From CAYZBF01 sp964476585 (lineage in GTDB: Bacteria > Hydrothermota > UBA3072), in assembly GCA_964476585.1 (NCBI GenBank), contig CAYZBF010000010.1:1-61138 (forward strand): a DNA stretch of 61,138 nucleotides. The letters run 5' to 3'. The translations under genes were made by a program, and so were the position numbers. The first letter of the stretch is position 1. Every line of letters begins with the position of its first letter. Below the pieces are notes generated by a model. That model was given only the letters and a program-made list of their open reading frames with translations, was not told the DNA's origin and did no database searches. Shown piece by piece: positions 43,588 through 52,143 of the stretch.

Positions 43588-43615
43588 TTGAATTCTGTAA
43601 GATTTACAATATAAT
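43588..43615 (+). promoter_or_regulatory. Promoter of cobO-thyX (leaderless type)
   Basis: TTGAAT, 16-base spacer, TATAAT ending 8 bases before the ATG at 43624. No ribosome-binding site lies between. The 240 bases between the two divergent start codons otherwise hold no gene. Confidence 0.65.
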
Positions 43616-43623
43616 TCAAGTTA

Positions 43624-44121
43624 ATGATTCATATATATACAGGTGATGGGAAAGGTAAGACGACTGCTGCCACGGGCGTTGTGATTCGAGCTTTGGGTGC
43701 AAGATTATCTCCGATTATCATCAGGTTCATTAAAAAAGGAAAGTCTTCTGAAGATATTCCACTCAAGAAATTAGGGATTCCAATTGAGTATTTCGGGACT
43801 GGTTTTATATACGATAAGATACCCAAGGAAGCTACTGACATGGCTAAAAAGGGGTTGGGACGGGTAAGAGAGATAATAAATAAAAGATTGTACAATATTT
43901 TAGTTCTGGATGAAATCAATCCTGCGGTGAGTAAAGGACTTATTTCGGAAGATGAAATCCTTGGAATCTTTGATCTAATACCGGATGAGATGGAAGTAGT
44001 TCTTACCGGCAGGGGAGCAACGGATAAAATGATTAAGAAAGCGCATCTTGTCACAGATATGAAGGAAGTGAAGCATTATTATAGAAATGGTGTAAAAGCA
44101 AGAAAGGGGATTGAATACTAA
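43624..44121 (+). CDS. cobO: Cob(I)alamin adenosyltransferase (CobO/BtuR type)
   Basis: 165 residues. The ATP site lies at the very start: IHIYTGDGKGKTTAATGVVI. LDEINPAVSKGLISEDEIL and VVLTGRGATDKMIKKAHLVT follow the CobA/CobO pattern. It transfers the adenosyl group to cobalamin. No other cobalamin genes are present, so it may serve salvage. Its stop overlaps the thyX ATG. Confidence 0.92.
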   Translation: MIHIYTGDGKGKTTAATGVVIRALGARLSPIIIRFIKKGKSSEDIPLKKLGIPIEYFGTGFIYDKIPKEATDMAKKGLGRVREIINKRLYNILVLDEINPAVSKGLISEDEILGIFDLIPDEMEVVLTGRGATDKMIKKAHLVTDMKEVKHYYRNGVKARKGIEY

Positions 44122-44759
44122 TGAAGGTTAAGCTCCTAGATTATGATCCGATAGAAAAGATAGTAAAGGCTGCACGTATATCCCATGGCTCAGAATCAGA
44201 TGGAATGGGTCCAAGTGACAAAGGACTTTTAAAAAAACTAATTAAATGGGGACATGAATCCGTTTTTGAACATTGTTCATATTCATTCAAGATAGAAGGA
44301 GTCTCAAGAGCTTTACTTCAGGAACTGGTCCGCCATAGAATTGCCAGTTATACAGTTCGTTCTACTAGATTTACATTAAAAGATATAATAAAGGATAAAG
44401 AAATTCCGGAAGCAGAAAACTTATCCGATTTCCGCACCATAGTTGAACGTTATTGCGTGGTTCCCGATCTTTCAGGGGGGGCACTAAACGAATTCTATAC
44501 CAGCACTGCTGTGTGCCTTAAGAATGTATATAAGTTCCTTTCGGAGTATAAACTTCCAAATGACCTGGTAAAGTATCTCCTGCCGGAATCTTTTAAAACG
44601 GAATTAATGATGAGTATCAATGTGAGGAGTTTCCGTAATTTCCTCCGTCAACGAACTTCAAAAAGGGCCCTATGGGAGATACGGGCACTTGTATTAGAAA
44701 TGTATAGGGTAATACCTGAAGATCATCGTATTCTATACGAAGACCTTAATCTGCTTTAA
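44121..44759 (+). CDS. thyX: Flavin-dependent thymidylate synthase
   Basis: 212 residues. The ThyX signature RHRxxxxxxxS is present as RHRIASYTVRSTRF, with ISHGSESDGMGPSDKGLLKK upstream and LMMSINVRSFRNFLRQRTSK near the C-terminus. It methylates dUMP with methylene-tetrahydrofolate and FADH2. With dCMP deaminase encoded about 9 kb upstream it covers dTMP formation. It is coupled to cobO by overlapping codons. No classical ThyA is seen. Confidence 0.96.
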   Translation: MKVKLLDYDPIEKIVKAARISHGSESDGMGPSDKGLLKKLIKWGHESVFEHCSYSFKIEGVSRALLQELVRHRIASYTVRSTRFTLKDIIKDKEIPEAENLSDFRTIVERYCVVPDLSGGALNEFYTSTAVCLKNVYKFLSEYKLPNDLVKYLLPESFKTELMMSINVRSFRNFLRQRTSKRALWEIRALVLEMYRVIPEDHRILYEDLNLL

Positions 44760-44905
44760 TCAGAATAAATTGTCCATATGTAATTGACAATCATTAAAGA
44801 TGAGATAACCTCTGTCTCTATTTAACCCATCTACACATACACCCATTTACTCATTTGCTAATTTCTTCCCTTGTATTTAGAAAAATTTTGCTAAACAATG
44901 AAAGG

Positions 44906-44933
44906 TTGACGAATTATACCAACAGCTTAAATT
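44906..44933 (+). promoter_or_regulatory. Promoter of the DUF763 gene (leaderless type)
   Basis: TTGACG, 16-base spacer, TAAATT ending 6 bases before the ATG at 44940. The -10 box is weaker than in the other examples. The space 44760-44905 has no gene but carries the word ACCCATCTACACATACACCC, related to 52030-52060 on the opposite strand. Confidence 0.55.
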
Positions 44934-44939
44934 GACATT

Positions 44940-45998
44940 ATGAAGACTGGTTCTGCTACATTACCACTCCACGGCGGTAAAGTTCCAAAATGGCTATTTT
45001 CAAAAATGAAGGACCTCTCAAGGGCTCTTATGGAAGTAATGCTTATTGAATACCCGTTGGTGAAAATATTGGAGTACCTTTCTGACCCCTTCTGGTTTCA
45101 ATCCCTGGGGTGTGTACTTGGTTTTGACTGGCATTCCAGTGGTGTTACCACCACTACAATGGGAGCACTCAAGGAGGCGTTCAAGGATTTAGACGCTGGG
45201 ATATATGTTTGTGGCGGGAAAGGAAAAACCTCATTGAAAACACCCGACGAAATAAAGGAAATAGGCGATAAAACTGGCATTAAGACAGAACCGCTTATCT
45301 ATACAAGCCGAATAACCGCCAAGGTTGATAATTCAGCTATTCAGGATGGCTACTCTATCTACCATCATACAATTATCTTTACAAATTCCGGAGACTGGTG
45401 CGTTGTTCAACAGGGATTGAATGATGAAAATGGTATGGCGCGGAGGTATCACTGGTTCTCAAGGAAAGTGATAGACTTTGTTAACGAACCACACAAAGGG
45501 ATAATTTCTGAGGGCTTTACAAAACCTTTGAATATGGTAGCGAAGGAATCTTGTGATTCAAGAGAAATATCAACAGAGATTGCAAGGGAGTATCCTGAGA
45601 AGACAGCAAAAGAATTAAGGAAAATCAGGGAACTCGTCCTTCCAGAAAGACATTTAATTCTACCATCTGACATAAATATTAAAAGATTAATGAAACCTCT
45701 GAAACTGGCCTTTGATAGACAGCCTGAGGATTTCGAAACCCTTCTTGGAACTTATGGGGTAGGACCTGCCACAATAAGAGCGCTGGCACTGATAGGTGAA
45801 TTGTTATACAGCAAGGCACCAAGTTTTGATGATCCCGCAAGATACAGTTTTGCCCATGGAGGTAAGGATGGAATCCCATATCCAGTGGATAGAAAAAATT
45901 ACCAGCGTTCTATTGATTTCCTGAGAGAGGCGGTTTCCAGAGCAAAGATAGGGAAGTATGATAGGCTCCGGGCAATCAAGCGACTGGCTTGCCTGTAA
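44940..45998 (+). CDS. DUF763 protein
   Basis: 352 residues. The conserved start TGSATLPLHGGKVPKWLFSK and SDPFWFQSLGCVLGFDWHSS, then GVTTTTMGALKEAF, define DUF763, a family common in archaea and thermophiles. Further conserved parts are VVQQGLNDENGMARRYHWFS and TYGVGPATIRALALIGELLY; the latter resembles a helix-hairpin-helix (GVGPATIRALALI), hinting at nucleic-acid contact. No function is established. It is a single-gene unit. Confidence 0.9.
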   Translation: MKTGSATLPLHGGKVPKWLFSKMKDLSRALMEVMLIEYPLVKILEYLSDPFWFQSLGCVLGFDWHSSGVTTTTMGALKEAFKDLDAGIYVCGGKGKTSLKTPDEIKEIGDKTGIKTEPLIYTSRITAKVDNSAIQDGYSIYHHTIIFTNSGDWCVVQQGLNDENGMARRYHWFSRKVIDFVNEPHKGIISEGFTKPLNMVAKESCDSREISTEIAREYPEKTAKELRKIRELVLPERHLILPSDINIKRLMKPLKLAFDRQPEDFETLLGTYGVGPATIRALALIGELLYSKAPSFDDPARYSFAHGGKDGIPYPVDRKNYQRSIDFLREAVSRAKIGKYDRLRAIKRLACL

Positions 45999-46147
45999 TC
46001 CCAATCCCTAAATCCGAAATCCTAGTCCCTTTATCAACATATGTCTATGGCCTTTTTTTATGAACCGACTGACCGTCCAACTGACCAACAAATTCTTTCT
46101 ATGCTTTGTGGCCTTTTTGGGTAAACAAAGGATTGTAAGGAGTCGTA

Positions 46148-46175
46148 TTGACATATAGGGTATGCTTATTATCTT
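46148..46175 (+). promoter_or_regulatory. Promoter of mazG (leaderless type)
   Basis: TTGACA, 16-base spacer, TATCTT ending 6 bases before the ATG at 46182. No Shine-Dalgarno is present. Upstream, 45999-46147 contains only low-complexity words (CCCAATCCCTAAATCC, GACTGACCGTCCAACTGACC). Confidence 0.65.
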
Positions 46176-46181
46176 ACGCTC

Positions 46182-46904
46182 ATGGATGAATTTTTTAGAT
46201 TGGTTAAAACACTTCGAAAAAAATGTCCCTGGGACAAGAAGCAGACTCTAAAGACCCTTATTGAAGAGCTCATTGAGGAGGTATATGAACTCAACGCTTC
46301 AATTTTGGAGAATGATTTAGTTGATATAGTGGAAGAACTTGGAGATGTTCTCCTCGGTGTCTTTATGATAGGTACCATTCTGGAAGAGGAGGGAATCAAA
46401 TTTGATAATGTTGTAAAGAAGGTTCATCAGAAGATGATTGGCCGACACCCCCATGTATTTGGTGAGGATGAAGCAAAGACGGCTGAAGAGGTTCTCCGTA
46501 AATGGGAGAAGAGAAAGGGAAAAGGATGGAGTGTCCAGAAAAGCCTTCCTGCGTTGTTGCGCTCTTCCAAAATACAGAAAAAAGCGTCTATAAAGGGTTT
46601 CGATTGGAAAGATATTTCGGGAGTATATGAAAAGATAAGGGAGGAACTACAGGAACTAAAAGATGCAAGGGAAGAACCTGAGATGAGAGAGGAATTGGGT
46701 GACATACTATTTGCCTGCGCTCATCTGGGTAATTTTCTGGATATCAATCCTGAGATAGCTCTTCAGAAAGCTAATGATAAGTTTGAACGACGTTTTAAAT
46801 TACTTGAGGAATCCTTGAATGGTAGAAATATCAAAGAATTTACAATTGAAGAACTTGAAGAGATATGGCAGAAGATAAAGATAGATAATAATCAAAAAAA
46901 ATAG
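46182..46904 (+). CDS. mazG: Nucleoside triphosphate pyrophosphohydrolase MazG
   Basis: 240 residues with two tandem MazG domains. The first has CPWDKKQTLKTLIEELIEEV and EELGDVLLGVFM, the second REELQELKDAREEPEMREEL and GDILFACAHLGNF; the ExxE and ExxD metal ligands are visible in both. It hydrolyses (d)NTPs to monophosphates, removing aberrant nucleotides and possibly lowering ppGpp. Its stop codon overlaps the first base of a GCCACAGAG repeat boundary. Confidence 0.96.
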   Translation: MDEFFRLVKTLRKKCPWDKKQTLKTLIEELIEEVYELNASILENDLVDIVEELGDVLLGVFMIGTILEEEGIKFDNVVKKVHQKMIGRHPHVFGEDEAKTAEEVLRKWEKRKGKGWSVQKSLPALLRSSKIQKKASIKGFDWKDISGVYEKIREELQELKDAREEPEMREELGDILFACAHLGNFLDINPEIALQKANDKFERRFKLLEESLNGRNIKEFTIEELEEIWQKIKIDNNQKK

Positions 46905-47094
46905 CCACAGAGTTATCATTCCAGTGCAAAATAAAAAATGCAAATTAAGAATTAAAAAATGAGAGAAGAAAGAAATATTTTGTATGGCTTGTATAGTTTT
47001 GCACTTCTTGCCCCATTAGATATGAAATTATCTAACGGGGTGAACATTTTGAAATTTTCATTTTTCAATGTGTATAACTACGTGTCTCTGTGGC
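46904..47094. repeat. Candidate miniature element with 9-bp terminal inverted repeats
   Basis: The mazG to 47108 spacer is bounded by GCCACAGAG (46904-46912) and its exact reverse complement CTCTGTGGC (47086-47094). Inside is the second copy of the 46-base palindromic repeat (47005-47050), plus AT-rich words such as GTGCAAAAT and TTTTGCAC. There is no open frame, as expected for a small non-autonomous unit. No target-site duplication was identified. Confidence 0.5.
47005..47050 (-). repeat. 46-base dispersed palindromic repeat, copy 2 (inverted)
   Basis: The reverse complement is identical over 46 bases to 33898-33943. The palindromic core is CCCCATTAGATA / TATCTAACGGGG on the plus strand. 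Homology continues more weakly toward the GCCACAGAG side (GAAAAATG is shared). Confidence 0.85.
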
Positions 47095-47107
47095 CAATGG
47101 GGGATTA

Positions 47108-49159
47108 ATGGTTCTTTTTTTGCTCTCTCTTTCAATAACAGAAACTCTGCACTTACAAACCGATAAATTCACATCCCTTAATTATTCAACTTATATTTAT
47201 ATAACTACTGATGAGGGAGGGCTTCTTTCTTTTGAGCCAAGAGGGAACGTCTGGAAGAACATAACGACAGTTTCAGGTCTTTTTTCAAATACTACAAAAG
47301 ATGTATTTATACGAAACGATACAATATGGGTGCTCACTCCAGGAGGTATAACGCTCTTTAATAGGGAGCTTGAATCCATAAATTCATTGGAATTTAACCC
47401 ACTATTTTTTAATGATACAAGTCCTAATACAATGGTGTTGGATGGCACACGAGTGATTTTAGGGGGAGAAACTGGACTTCAATGGTTCCGCGTAAGTGAC
47501 ATTGGTAACCTTATTAAGGTTGATAAAATGGACTATGGTTTTACTATTTTTGACATCCTTCCTCTGGATAGTTGCTATATACTTGGAACTTCTAAAGGAA
47601 TTTACAAGACTTACACCTTTTCCAATACAGATACAATAAAGATTGAAAACCTATATGACACATATACTTTAAGTACAATTGGTTCTTCCATCTGGGCAGG
47701 GGGGAATTGGGGTTGCAAAGATATAACCGCAGACAGTGCTGAATTCTCTTCCGATACTGTGAGGCAGATTGTAGAGATAAATGATAGTGTTTACATAGCT
47801 ACATCAGGTGGTCTCTATGTATATGAAGACGAATGGCAGAGATTAAGTTCTGGGGATGTGAGGGGTGTGTGTAAACCTGATTGCTATAATTTTCCACTCT
47901 TTATCGTAAGAGGTCACGGTCTGACTACTATTGACAGAACAGATTATATAAGACCCCCGGGTCTTTCATCAAATAAGATATGTGATCTCACGCAAACCCC
48001 GGATGGTGCGATTTATATTTCACATAGAGACACAAGAAGAATTTCTAAATTTTATAATGGCACATGGGAAATTCTTAATAGTGGAAATAAATGGGGTATT
48101 CCTGGTGGGGTATTATTTAATATTGAATCTGATTCAAAGGGCAGGATCTATATAGGCTCGTGGTTTTGGCAGCATGTCCCGATTCTCTTTCAATGGGATT
48201 CTGAAGAGGACAGTTTACCCGTGTCTATTCAGCTCCCAGTGTCTGCAACAACAATAGCGGGAATGATGATAGATAGTAATGATGACCTCTGGATAGGGGC
48301 TTTCCAAGGGCTAAATGATTGGATTCTAAAGATGCACCGTGTGGAAGGACAGGAGGATTCACTCCTTTGGACGGTTTATACAGATCCGTCTTTTAAGTGG
48401 GTCAGAGTGTTTGCGGAAGGGGCTGAAGCTATATATGGTGGAAATTCACCAACTTCAGGTGGAGCAGGAATACATATTCTTTATCCTGATGGTTCAGTTG
48501 ATCATGTCACTGGAAATCTGGGGAGCAGCACCGTATCTATGACTTTGGACCTGGAAGGAGATATCTGGGCTGGGCTTGAGAATAGTGTTGTTCATATATC
48601 CGGTAATGAGGTAATAGAAATCTTTTACTCGAATAACTCTGGTTTACTCTCTGACAAAGTAGATGGTCTCGCTTTTGATTTCCAGGGGGGAATGTGGTGT
48701 TATCATAGCGGTGAGGGATTAAGCTACAGGGATCCGGAGGGAGACTGGGAGACGTTTCGAGGTTTTTCATTTGTAGGAGGAGATGATGTAACCTACCCCT
48801 TGCATTTTTCTCAAAATCACAATCTATTCATTGGAACCTATGATGGTTTATATGAGGTGGATATAGACTTTAATATTCCTGAGGATAGTCTGGAATACCT
48901 AGGAACTAATGTTTATCCAAATCCCTTTAATGTAGATGAACACGACTATCTTTTCTTTTCCTCAGATGATCTTGGTGGTAAAACAATATATATCTATGAT
49001 ATCTATGGAAAGATTAAGGGAGAATACGAGGCCAGAGATGATTATATCCGAATACCAGTCAGTCAAGTAAAAGACGATTTACCATCTGGACTCTATTTCT
49101 ATATTGTAAAAGGACAAGAGGGCGTTGTAGATAAAGGACGCTTTGTAGTGGTGAGATAG
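47108..49159 (+). CDS. Secreted propeller protein with type IX-like sorting domain
   Basis: 683 residues from the ATG at 47108, preceded by GGGGGA. A short signal peptide (VLFLLSLSITETLHL) is followed by two-component-regulator-type propeller repeats (YSTYIYITTDEGGLLSFEPR, GIYKTYTF, SIWAGGNWG, DDLWIGAFQG, GDIWAGLENS). The final 85 residues form a C-terminal sorting domain: NVYPNPFN, then TIYIYDIYGKIKGEY and LPSGLYFYIVKGQEG, ending GRFVVVR. This is the type IX cargo architecture (Por secretion tail) and implies surface attachment or secretion. The role of the propellers is unknown. Confidence 0.88.
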   Translation: MVLFLLSLSITETLHLQTDKFTSLNYSTYIYITTDEGGLLSFEPRGNVWKNITTVSGLFSNTTKDVFIRNDTIWVLTPGGITLFNRELESINSLEFNPLFFNDTSPNTMVLDGTRVILGGETGLQWFRVSDIGNLIKVDKMDYGFTIFDILPLDSCYILGTSKGIYKTYTFSNTDTIKIENLYDTYTLSTIGSSIWAGGNWGCKDITADSAEFSSDTVRQIVEINDSVYIATSGGLYVYEDEWQRLSSGDVRGVCKPDCYNFPLFIVRGHGLTTIDRTDYIRPPGLSSNKICDLTQTPDGAIYISHRDTRRISKFYNGTWEILNSGNKWGIPGGVLFNIESDSKGRIYIGSWFWQHVPILFQWDSEEDSLPVSIQLPVSATTIAGMMIDSNDDLWIGAFQGLNDWILKMHRVEGQEDSLLWTVYTDPSFKWVRVFAEGAEAIYGGNSPTSGGAGIHILYPDGSVDHVTGNLGSSTVSMTLDLEGDIWAGLENSVVHISGNEVIEIFYSNNSGLLSDKVDGLAFDFQGGMWCYHSGEGLSYRDPEGDWETFRGFSFVGGDDVTYPLHFSQNHNLFIGTYDGLYEVDIDFNIPEDSLEYLGTNVYPNPFNVDEHDYLFFSSDDLGGKTIYIYDIYGKIKGEYEARDDYIRIPVSQVKDDLPSGLYFYIVKGQEGVVDKGRFVVVR

Positions 49160-49249
49160 ATTCTGTAAAAACCGAAGATGGGATAATAGTTAATTTGTTA
49201 ATTAGTTAAATAGTAGTTACATTCCACTTTTATCCTCCACCCGATTTAA

Positions 49250-50389
49250 CTAATTCGTTTTGCGTTTTGGTGAGAAATAAGCTGCTTTAAGGGACAGTAC
49301 AGAATCAAAGCCAAAGCGTTCACGTATTTTTTGAATTTGCTTCTCCAGTTTTACTCTTTTTTTGTCCTGGAATAGGGATGGAATCTTTGTAAAATCAGAA
49401 ACCCTTACTCCAAGTAATCGTACCCACCTCTTTGGCATCGCGTTAAAGATCTCCTTAACAACGGGATATATCTCTCTGGTTAGATTCATTGGAGGGACTC
49501 TCCTGTAGGACGAGCTTTCGGAAAAATCAGCCGCCCTGATTTTTACTGAGATTCTAGTTGTATAGAAATTGCACCTTTGCAATTTTGCCACAACCTTTTC
49601 GGTCAAGTAGTATAAGAGAGATTGCATAATTTCAATATCCTTTGTATCTCTTCTCATAGTATGCGATTTGCTTATGGATTTTCTATCTATAGACTCTGAT
49701 ATTCCTTCTTGATGAACTCCTTTCACCCACTTAACTCCCCATATCCCGAATCTATCATATATCTCCTTAAGGGGATAGGATAAGAGGTCTCCTATCTCAT
49801 AAATTCCCATCTCTTTGAGTTTCGTTTCTGTCTTTTTTCCTATCCCGGGAAAACAAGAGATGGGTAGGGGAGATATGAATTCTTCTTCTTTTCCCTCGGG
49901 TATTTCTATCAATCCATCAGGTTTTACCTGCTCTGCTGCTATCTTCGCTACAATCTTACTCTTTGCTATGGAAGCAGTGGCCGTTATATCAAGTTCTTTC
50001 TTTATCCTTCTTTTTACTTCCCTTGCTATATTTAAAGAACTCCCAAAAAGATGAGTTGAGCCGGATATGTCAAGGTATACCTCGTCAATCGAAAATACCT
50101 CTATTTTCGGTGAATAATCCAGAAGTATAGAATAGAACCTCTTTGAGAATTCCTCATAAACTGAAAAATGAGTCTGGATGAATATACAGTGTGGGCAGAG
50201 CCTTTTAGCTTCGGAGATGGATTGAGGGGAATGGACTCCGAATTTCCTTGCTTCATAAGAAGCTGAAGACACAACTCCCTTTCTTTCTTTAGGGTCTCCA
50301 CCCACAACCACTGGCTTTCCTTTTAATTTTGGATTCAAAGCCTGCTCAACAGAGACAAAATAGGCATCCATATCACAGTAGAGTATCAT
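49250..50389 (-). CDS. dinB: DNA polymerase IV (Y family)
   Basis: 379 residues. Translesion polymerase. Catalytic acids lie in LYCDMDAYFVSVEQ (Asp6, Asp8) and FSIDEVYLDISGSTHLFG. SIAKSKIVAKIAAEQVKPDG and the helix-hairpin-helix ISCFPGIGKKTETKLKEMGI follow. It overlaps lexA by 4 bases, so it belongs to an autoregulated SOS operon. No C-terminal beta-clamp motif is obvious in the last residues. The 90 bases between the two convergent genes have no clear terminator. Confidence 0.96.
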   Translation of the reverse strand: MILYCDMDAYFVSVEQALNPKLKGKPVVVGGDPKERKGVVSSASYEARKFGVHSPQSISEAKRLCPHCIFIQTHFSVYEEFSKRFYSILLDYSPKIEVFSIDEVYLDISGSTHLFGSSLNIAREVKRRIKKELDITATASIAKSKIVAKIAAEQVKPDGLIEIPEGKEEEFISPLPISCFPGIGKKTETKLKEMGIYEIGDLLSYPLKEIYDRFGIWGVKWVKGVHQEGISESIDRKSISKSHTMRRDTKDIEIMQSLLYYLTEKVVAKLQRCNFYTTRISVKIRAADFSESSSYRRVPPMNLTREIYPVVKEIFNAMPKRWVRLLGVRVSDFTKIPSLFQDKKRVKLEKQIQKIRERFGFDSVLSLKAAYFSPKRKTN

Positions 50390-50943
50390 CTATAATAACA
50401 CCTTATGACCCCTACAACTACTCCTATTACCTCGAAGGCCCTTTCTATTGTCGGGTAATCAGGATTCTCGGGTTTTAATATCCAGTTTCCGTCTTTCCTG
50501 GCCAGTCTTTTAACTGTAGTTTCATCCTCAACAAGAGCGACAACTATATCACCCTTTCTGGGTTCCCTGTCCTTTTCTACGACTACGTAATCACCCTCTT
50601 CAATATTTGCTCCTACCATGCTGTCCCCATTTATCCGAAGGAGAAAGGTTCCACTCCACCTGTCAAGTGAAAAATGCCCTTCTACACCTTCAAATTGAAG
50701 AGTAGGCTCTCCTGCTACTACCCTTCCAATTATTGGTATCCCTTGCTCCTTCAAGCGAATTCCACGGGCTATGCCACCTTCCCTTTCAATGAGCCCCATA
50801 TCTGCCATTTCATCAAGGTGAACCTTTACAGCCTTTGTGCTTCTGAACCCCAGATGCCCGACGATCTCCCTTATACTCGGCGCAAACCCATTCTCCCCAA
50901 TAAACTCCTCTAAAAACTCCATTATCTTATTCTTTGTCCCCAT
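50386..50943 (-). CDS. lexA: LexA repressor
   Basis: 185 residues. The winged-helix N-terminus (APSIREIVGHLGFRSTKAVK) binds operators. The self-cleavage site is Ala77-Gly78 in VVAGEP, with Ser108 in INGDSMVGANIEEGD and Lys145 in ETTVKRL forming the catalytic dyad. RecA filaments trigger cleavage. It is co-transcribed with dinB. The GAGGAGG ribosome-binding site overlaps the end of a 26-bp palindrome that is the likely LexA box. Confidence 0.97.
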   Translation of the reverse strand: MGTKNKIMEFLEEFIGENGFAPSIREIVGHLGFRSTKAVKVHLDEMADMGLIEREGGIARGIRLKEQGIPIIGRVVAGEPTLQFEGVEGHFSLDRWSGTFLLRINGDSMVGANIEEGDYVVVEKDREPRKGDIVVALVEDETTVKRLARKDGNWILKPENPDYPTIERAFEVIGVVVGVIRCYYR

Positions 50944-50952
50944 CTTTTCCTC

Positions 50953-50978
50953 CTCAAGTAAACATATGTTTACTTGAG
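50953..50978. promoter_or_regulatory. Perfect 26-bp palindrome, putative LexA operator
   Basis: CTCAAGTAAACAT is followed immediately by its exact reverse complement ATGTTTACTTGAG. It begins 9 bases upstream of the lexA ATG and overlaps the Shine-Dalgarno. The inner AAACATATGTTT resembles the Gram-positive box GAACN4GTTC with G replaced by A, and differs from the E. coli CTGTN8ACAG type. Binding would block lexA-dinB transcription. Confidence 0.75.
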
Positions 50979-51004
50979 CGTAATCAATTATTTTTATTTG
51001 TCAA
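50977..51004 (-). promoter_or_regulatory. Putative lexA-dinB promoter
   Basis: Minus strand TTGACA, 16-base spacer, TACGCT. The -10 box is weak. The predicted start point falls in the middle of the palindromic operator, as expected for repression. Beyond 51004 the space to xthA holds GCAAAATGCAAAAT and CCCTAAATCCTAATCCC words but no gene. Confidence 0.5.
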
Positions 51005-51218
51005 GGGGGAAAGTCGCTTCACTCTAATGTAAAATGAAGATTGCAAAATGCAAAATCTCCAGAACCGCCTTCTTAGTTTCTCGCAACCGCGCAAAGACAG
51101 CAGAGGAAAATAGTTTATTAGCGGTGTAAGGAAGTGAAGTTCCTGATCAACAACTCAAATAATCTTAAGCCCCACGTTTTCAGTAAATTGCCAACCCCTA
51201 AATCCTAATCCCTAACCC

Positions 51219-51980
51219 CTATTTCAACTTAAGAAGTATTGGGGCGTGGTCAGAGCCGTAGACATCCTTTAAGATGATTGAGCCTTCAATCTTATCTATC
51301 AATCCCTCTGTCACGAAGGAATAGTCTAATCTCCAGCCAACATTCCTCTCTCTTGCCTTGAATCTATATGTCCACCAGGTATATTGTTCCCCCTCAGGAT
51401 GGAAGAATCTGAAGGTATCAATATATCCAAAGGATTCGAATTTATCCATCCATTCCCGTTCTATCGGTAGAAAGCCAGAGTATTTTTCGTTCTCCTTTGG
51501 GTTTGCAAGGTCTATTTCCTTGTGAGCTGTATTAAAATCTCCTGTAATGATTAATTCCTCTCCATCTTTTCGTAAAGTTTCACTGAACTTGAGGAATACA
51601 TTATAATAATCTAATTTGAATTTTAATCTCTCATCATTCATTTTGCCATTGGGGAAATAGACATTGAGAAGTGTAAAATCAGAATATTTTGTTCTTATCA
51701 GTCTCCCCTCAGAATCAAATTGTTCTATTCCCATTCCGAATTGGACATCAAGCGGTTTTTCCTTTGAGAAGGTTGCAACACCGCTATATCCAGCTCTCTG
51801 GGCAGAGTTCCAGTAGGCATGATATCCTTCTGGTTCCACTATTTCCCCCTCAAGTTGGTCCTTGTTAGCTTTTATTTCCTGAAGACACAGTATATCGGGA
51901 CCTTGGGAGGTAAACCAGTTCATAAATCCCTTTTTTAGTATTGCCCGAACCCCATTTACATTAAATGTTACTATTTCCAT
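51219..51980 (-). CDS. xthA: Exodeoxyribonuclease III (AP endonuclease)
   Basis: 253 residues. It cuts DNA at abasic sites and removes 3' blocks. Active-site motifs are IVTFNVNGVRAILKKGFMNW, ILCLQEIKANKDQLEGE, YSGVATFSKEKP, ITGDFNTAHKEIDLANPK and DYSFVTEG, with the final YGSDHAPILLKL. It is a single-gene unit with a leaderless-type promoter and sits next to lexA-dinB, although no LexA-like palindrome is seen in front of it. Confidence 0.97.
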   Translation of the reverse strand: MEIVTFNVNGVRAILKKGFMNWFTSQGPDILCLQEIKANKDQLEGEIVEPEGYHAYWNSAQRAGYSGVATFSKEKPLDVQFGMGIEQFDSEGRLIRTKYSDFTLLNVYFPNGKMNDERLKFKLDYYNVFLKFSETLRKDGEELIITGDFNTAHKEIDLANPKENEKYSGFLPIEREWMDKFESFGYIDTFRFFHPEGEQYTWWTYRFKARERNVGWRLDYSFVTEGLIDKIEGSIILKDVYGSDHAPILLKLK

Positions 51981-51988
51981 ATATTTTA

Positions 51989-52017
51989 TTTATATAGAGA
52001 TATTAAGAGGATGTCAA
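51989..52017 (-). promoter_or_regulatory. Promoter of xthA (leaderless type)
   Basis: Minus strand TTGACA, 17-base spacer, TATAAA ending 8 bases before the ATG at 51980. There is no room for a Shine-Dalgarno downstream of the predicted start. Confidence 0.75.
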
Positions 52018-52108
52018 GGGAAATTGAGTGTATGAGTAAATGGGTAGATGGGTGAGTGGGTTTTATTCCTTATTAACTCATCAACTCATATACCCATTCA
52101 CCAAAAGG

Positions 52109-52137
52109 TTGACATAGGGGTAGTGTTGGATAATAAT
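52109..52137 (+). promoter_or_regulatory. Promoter of the MBL-fold-panD-lipA unit (leaderless type)
   Basis: TTGACA, 17-base spacer, AATAAT ending 6 bases before the ATG at 52144. Upstream, 52030-52103 consists of words like AAATGGGTAGATGGGTGAGTG and AACTCATCAACTCATATACC, low complexity and non-coding. Confidence 0.6.
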
Positions 52138-52143
52138 AATGGT

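Noticed and set aside
46904..47094. Insertion sequence
   Set aside because: No transposase frame is present; at most a non-autonomous fragment with short inverted ends.
52048..52143. N-terminal extension of the MBL-fold protein
   Set aside because: The stretch is repeat-like DNA and contains the promoter; homology begins at MRFKVIIDDE.
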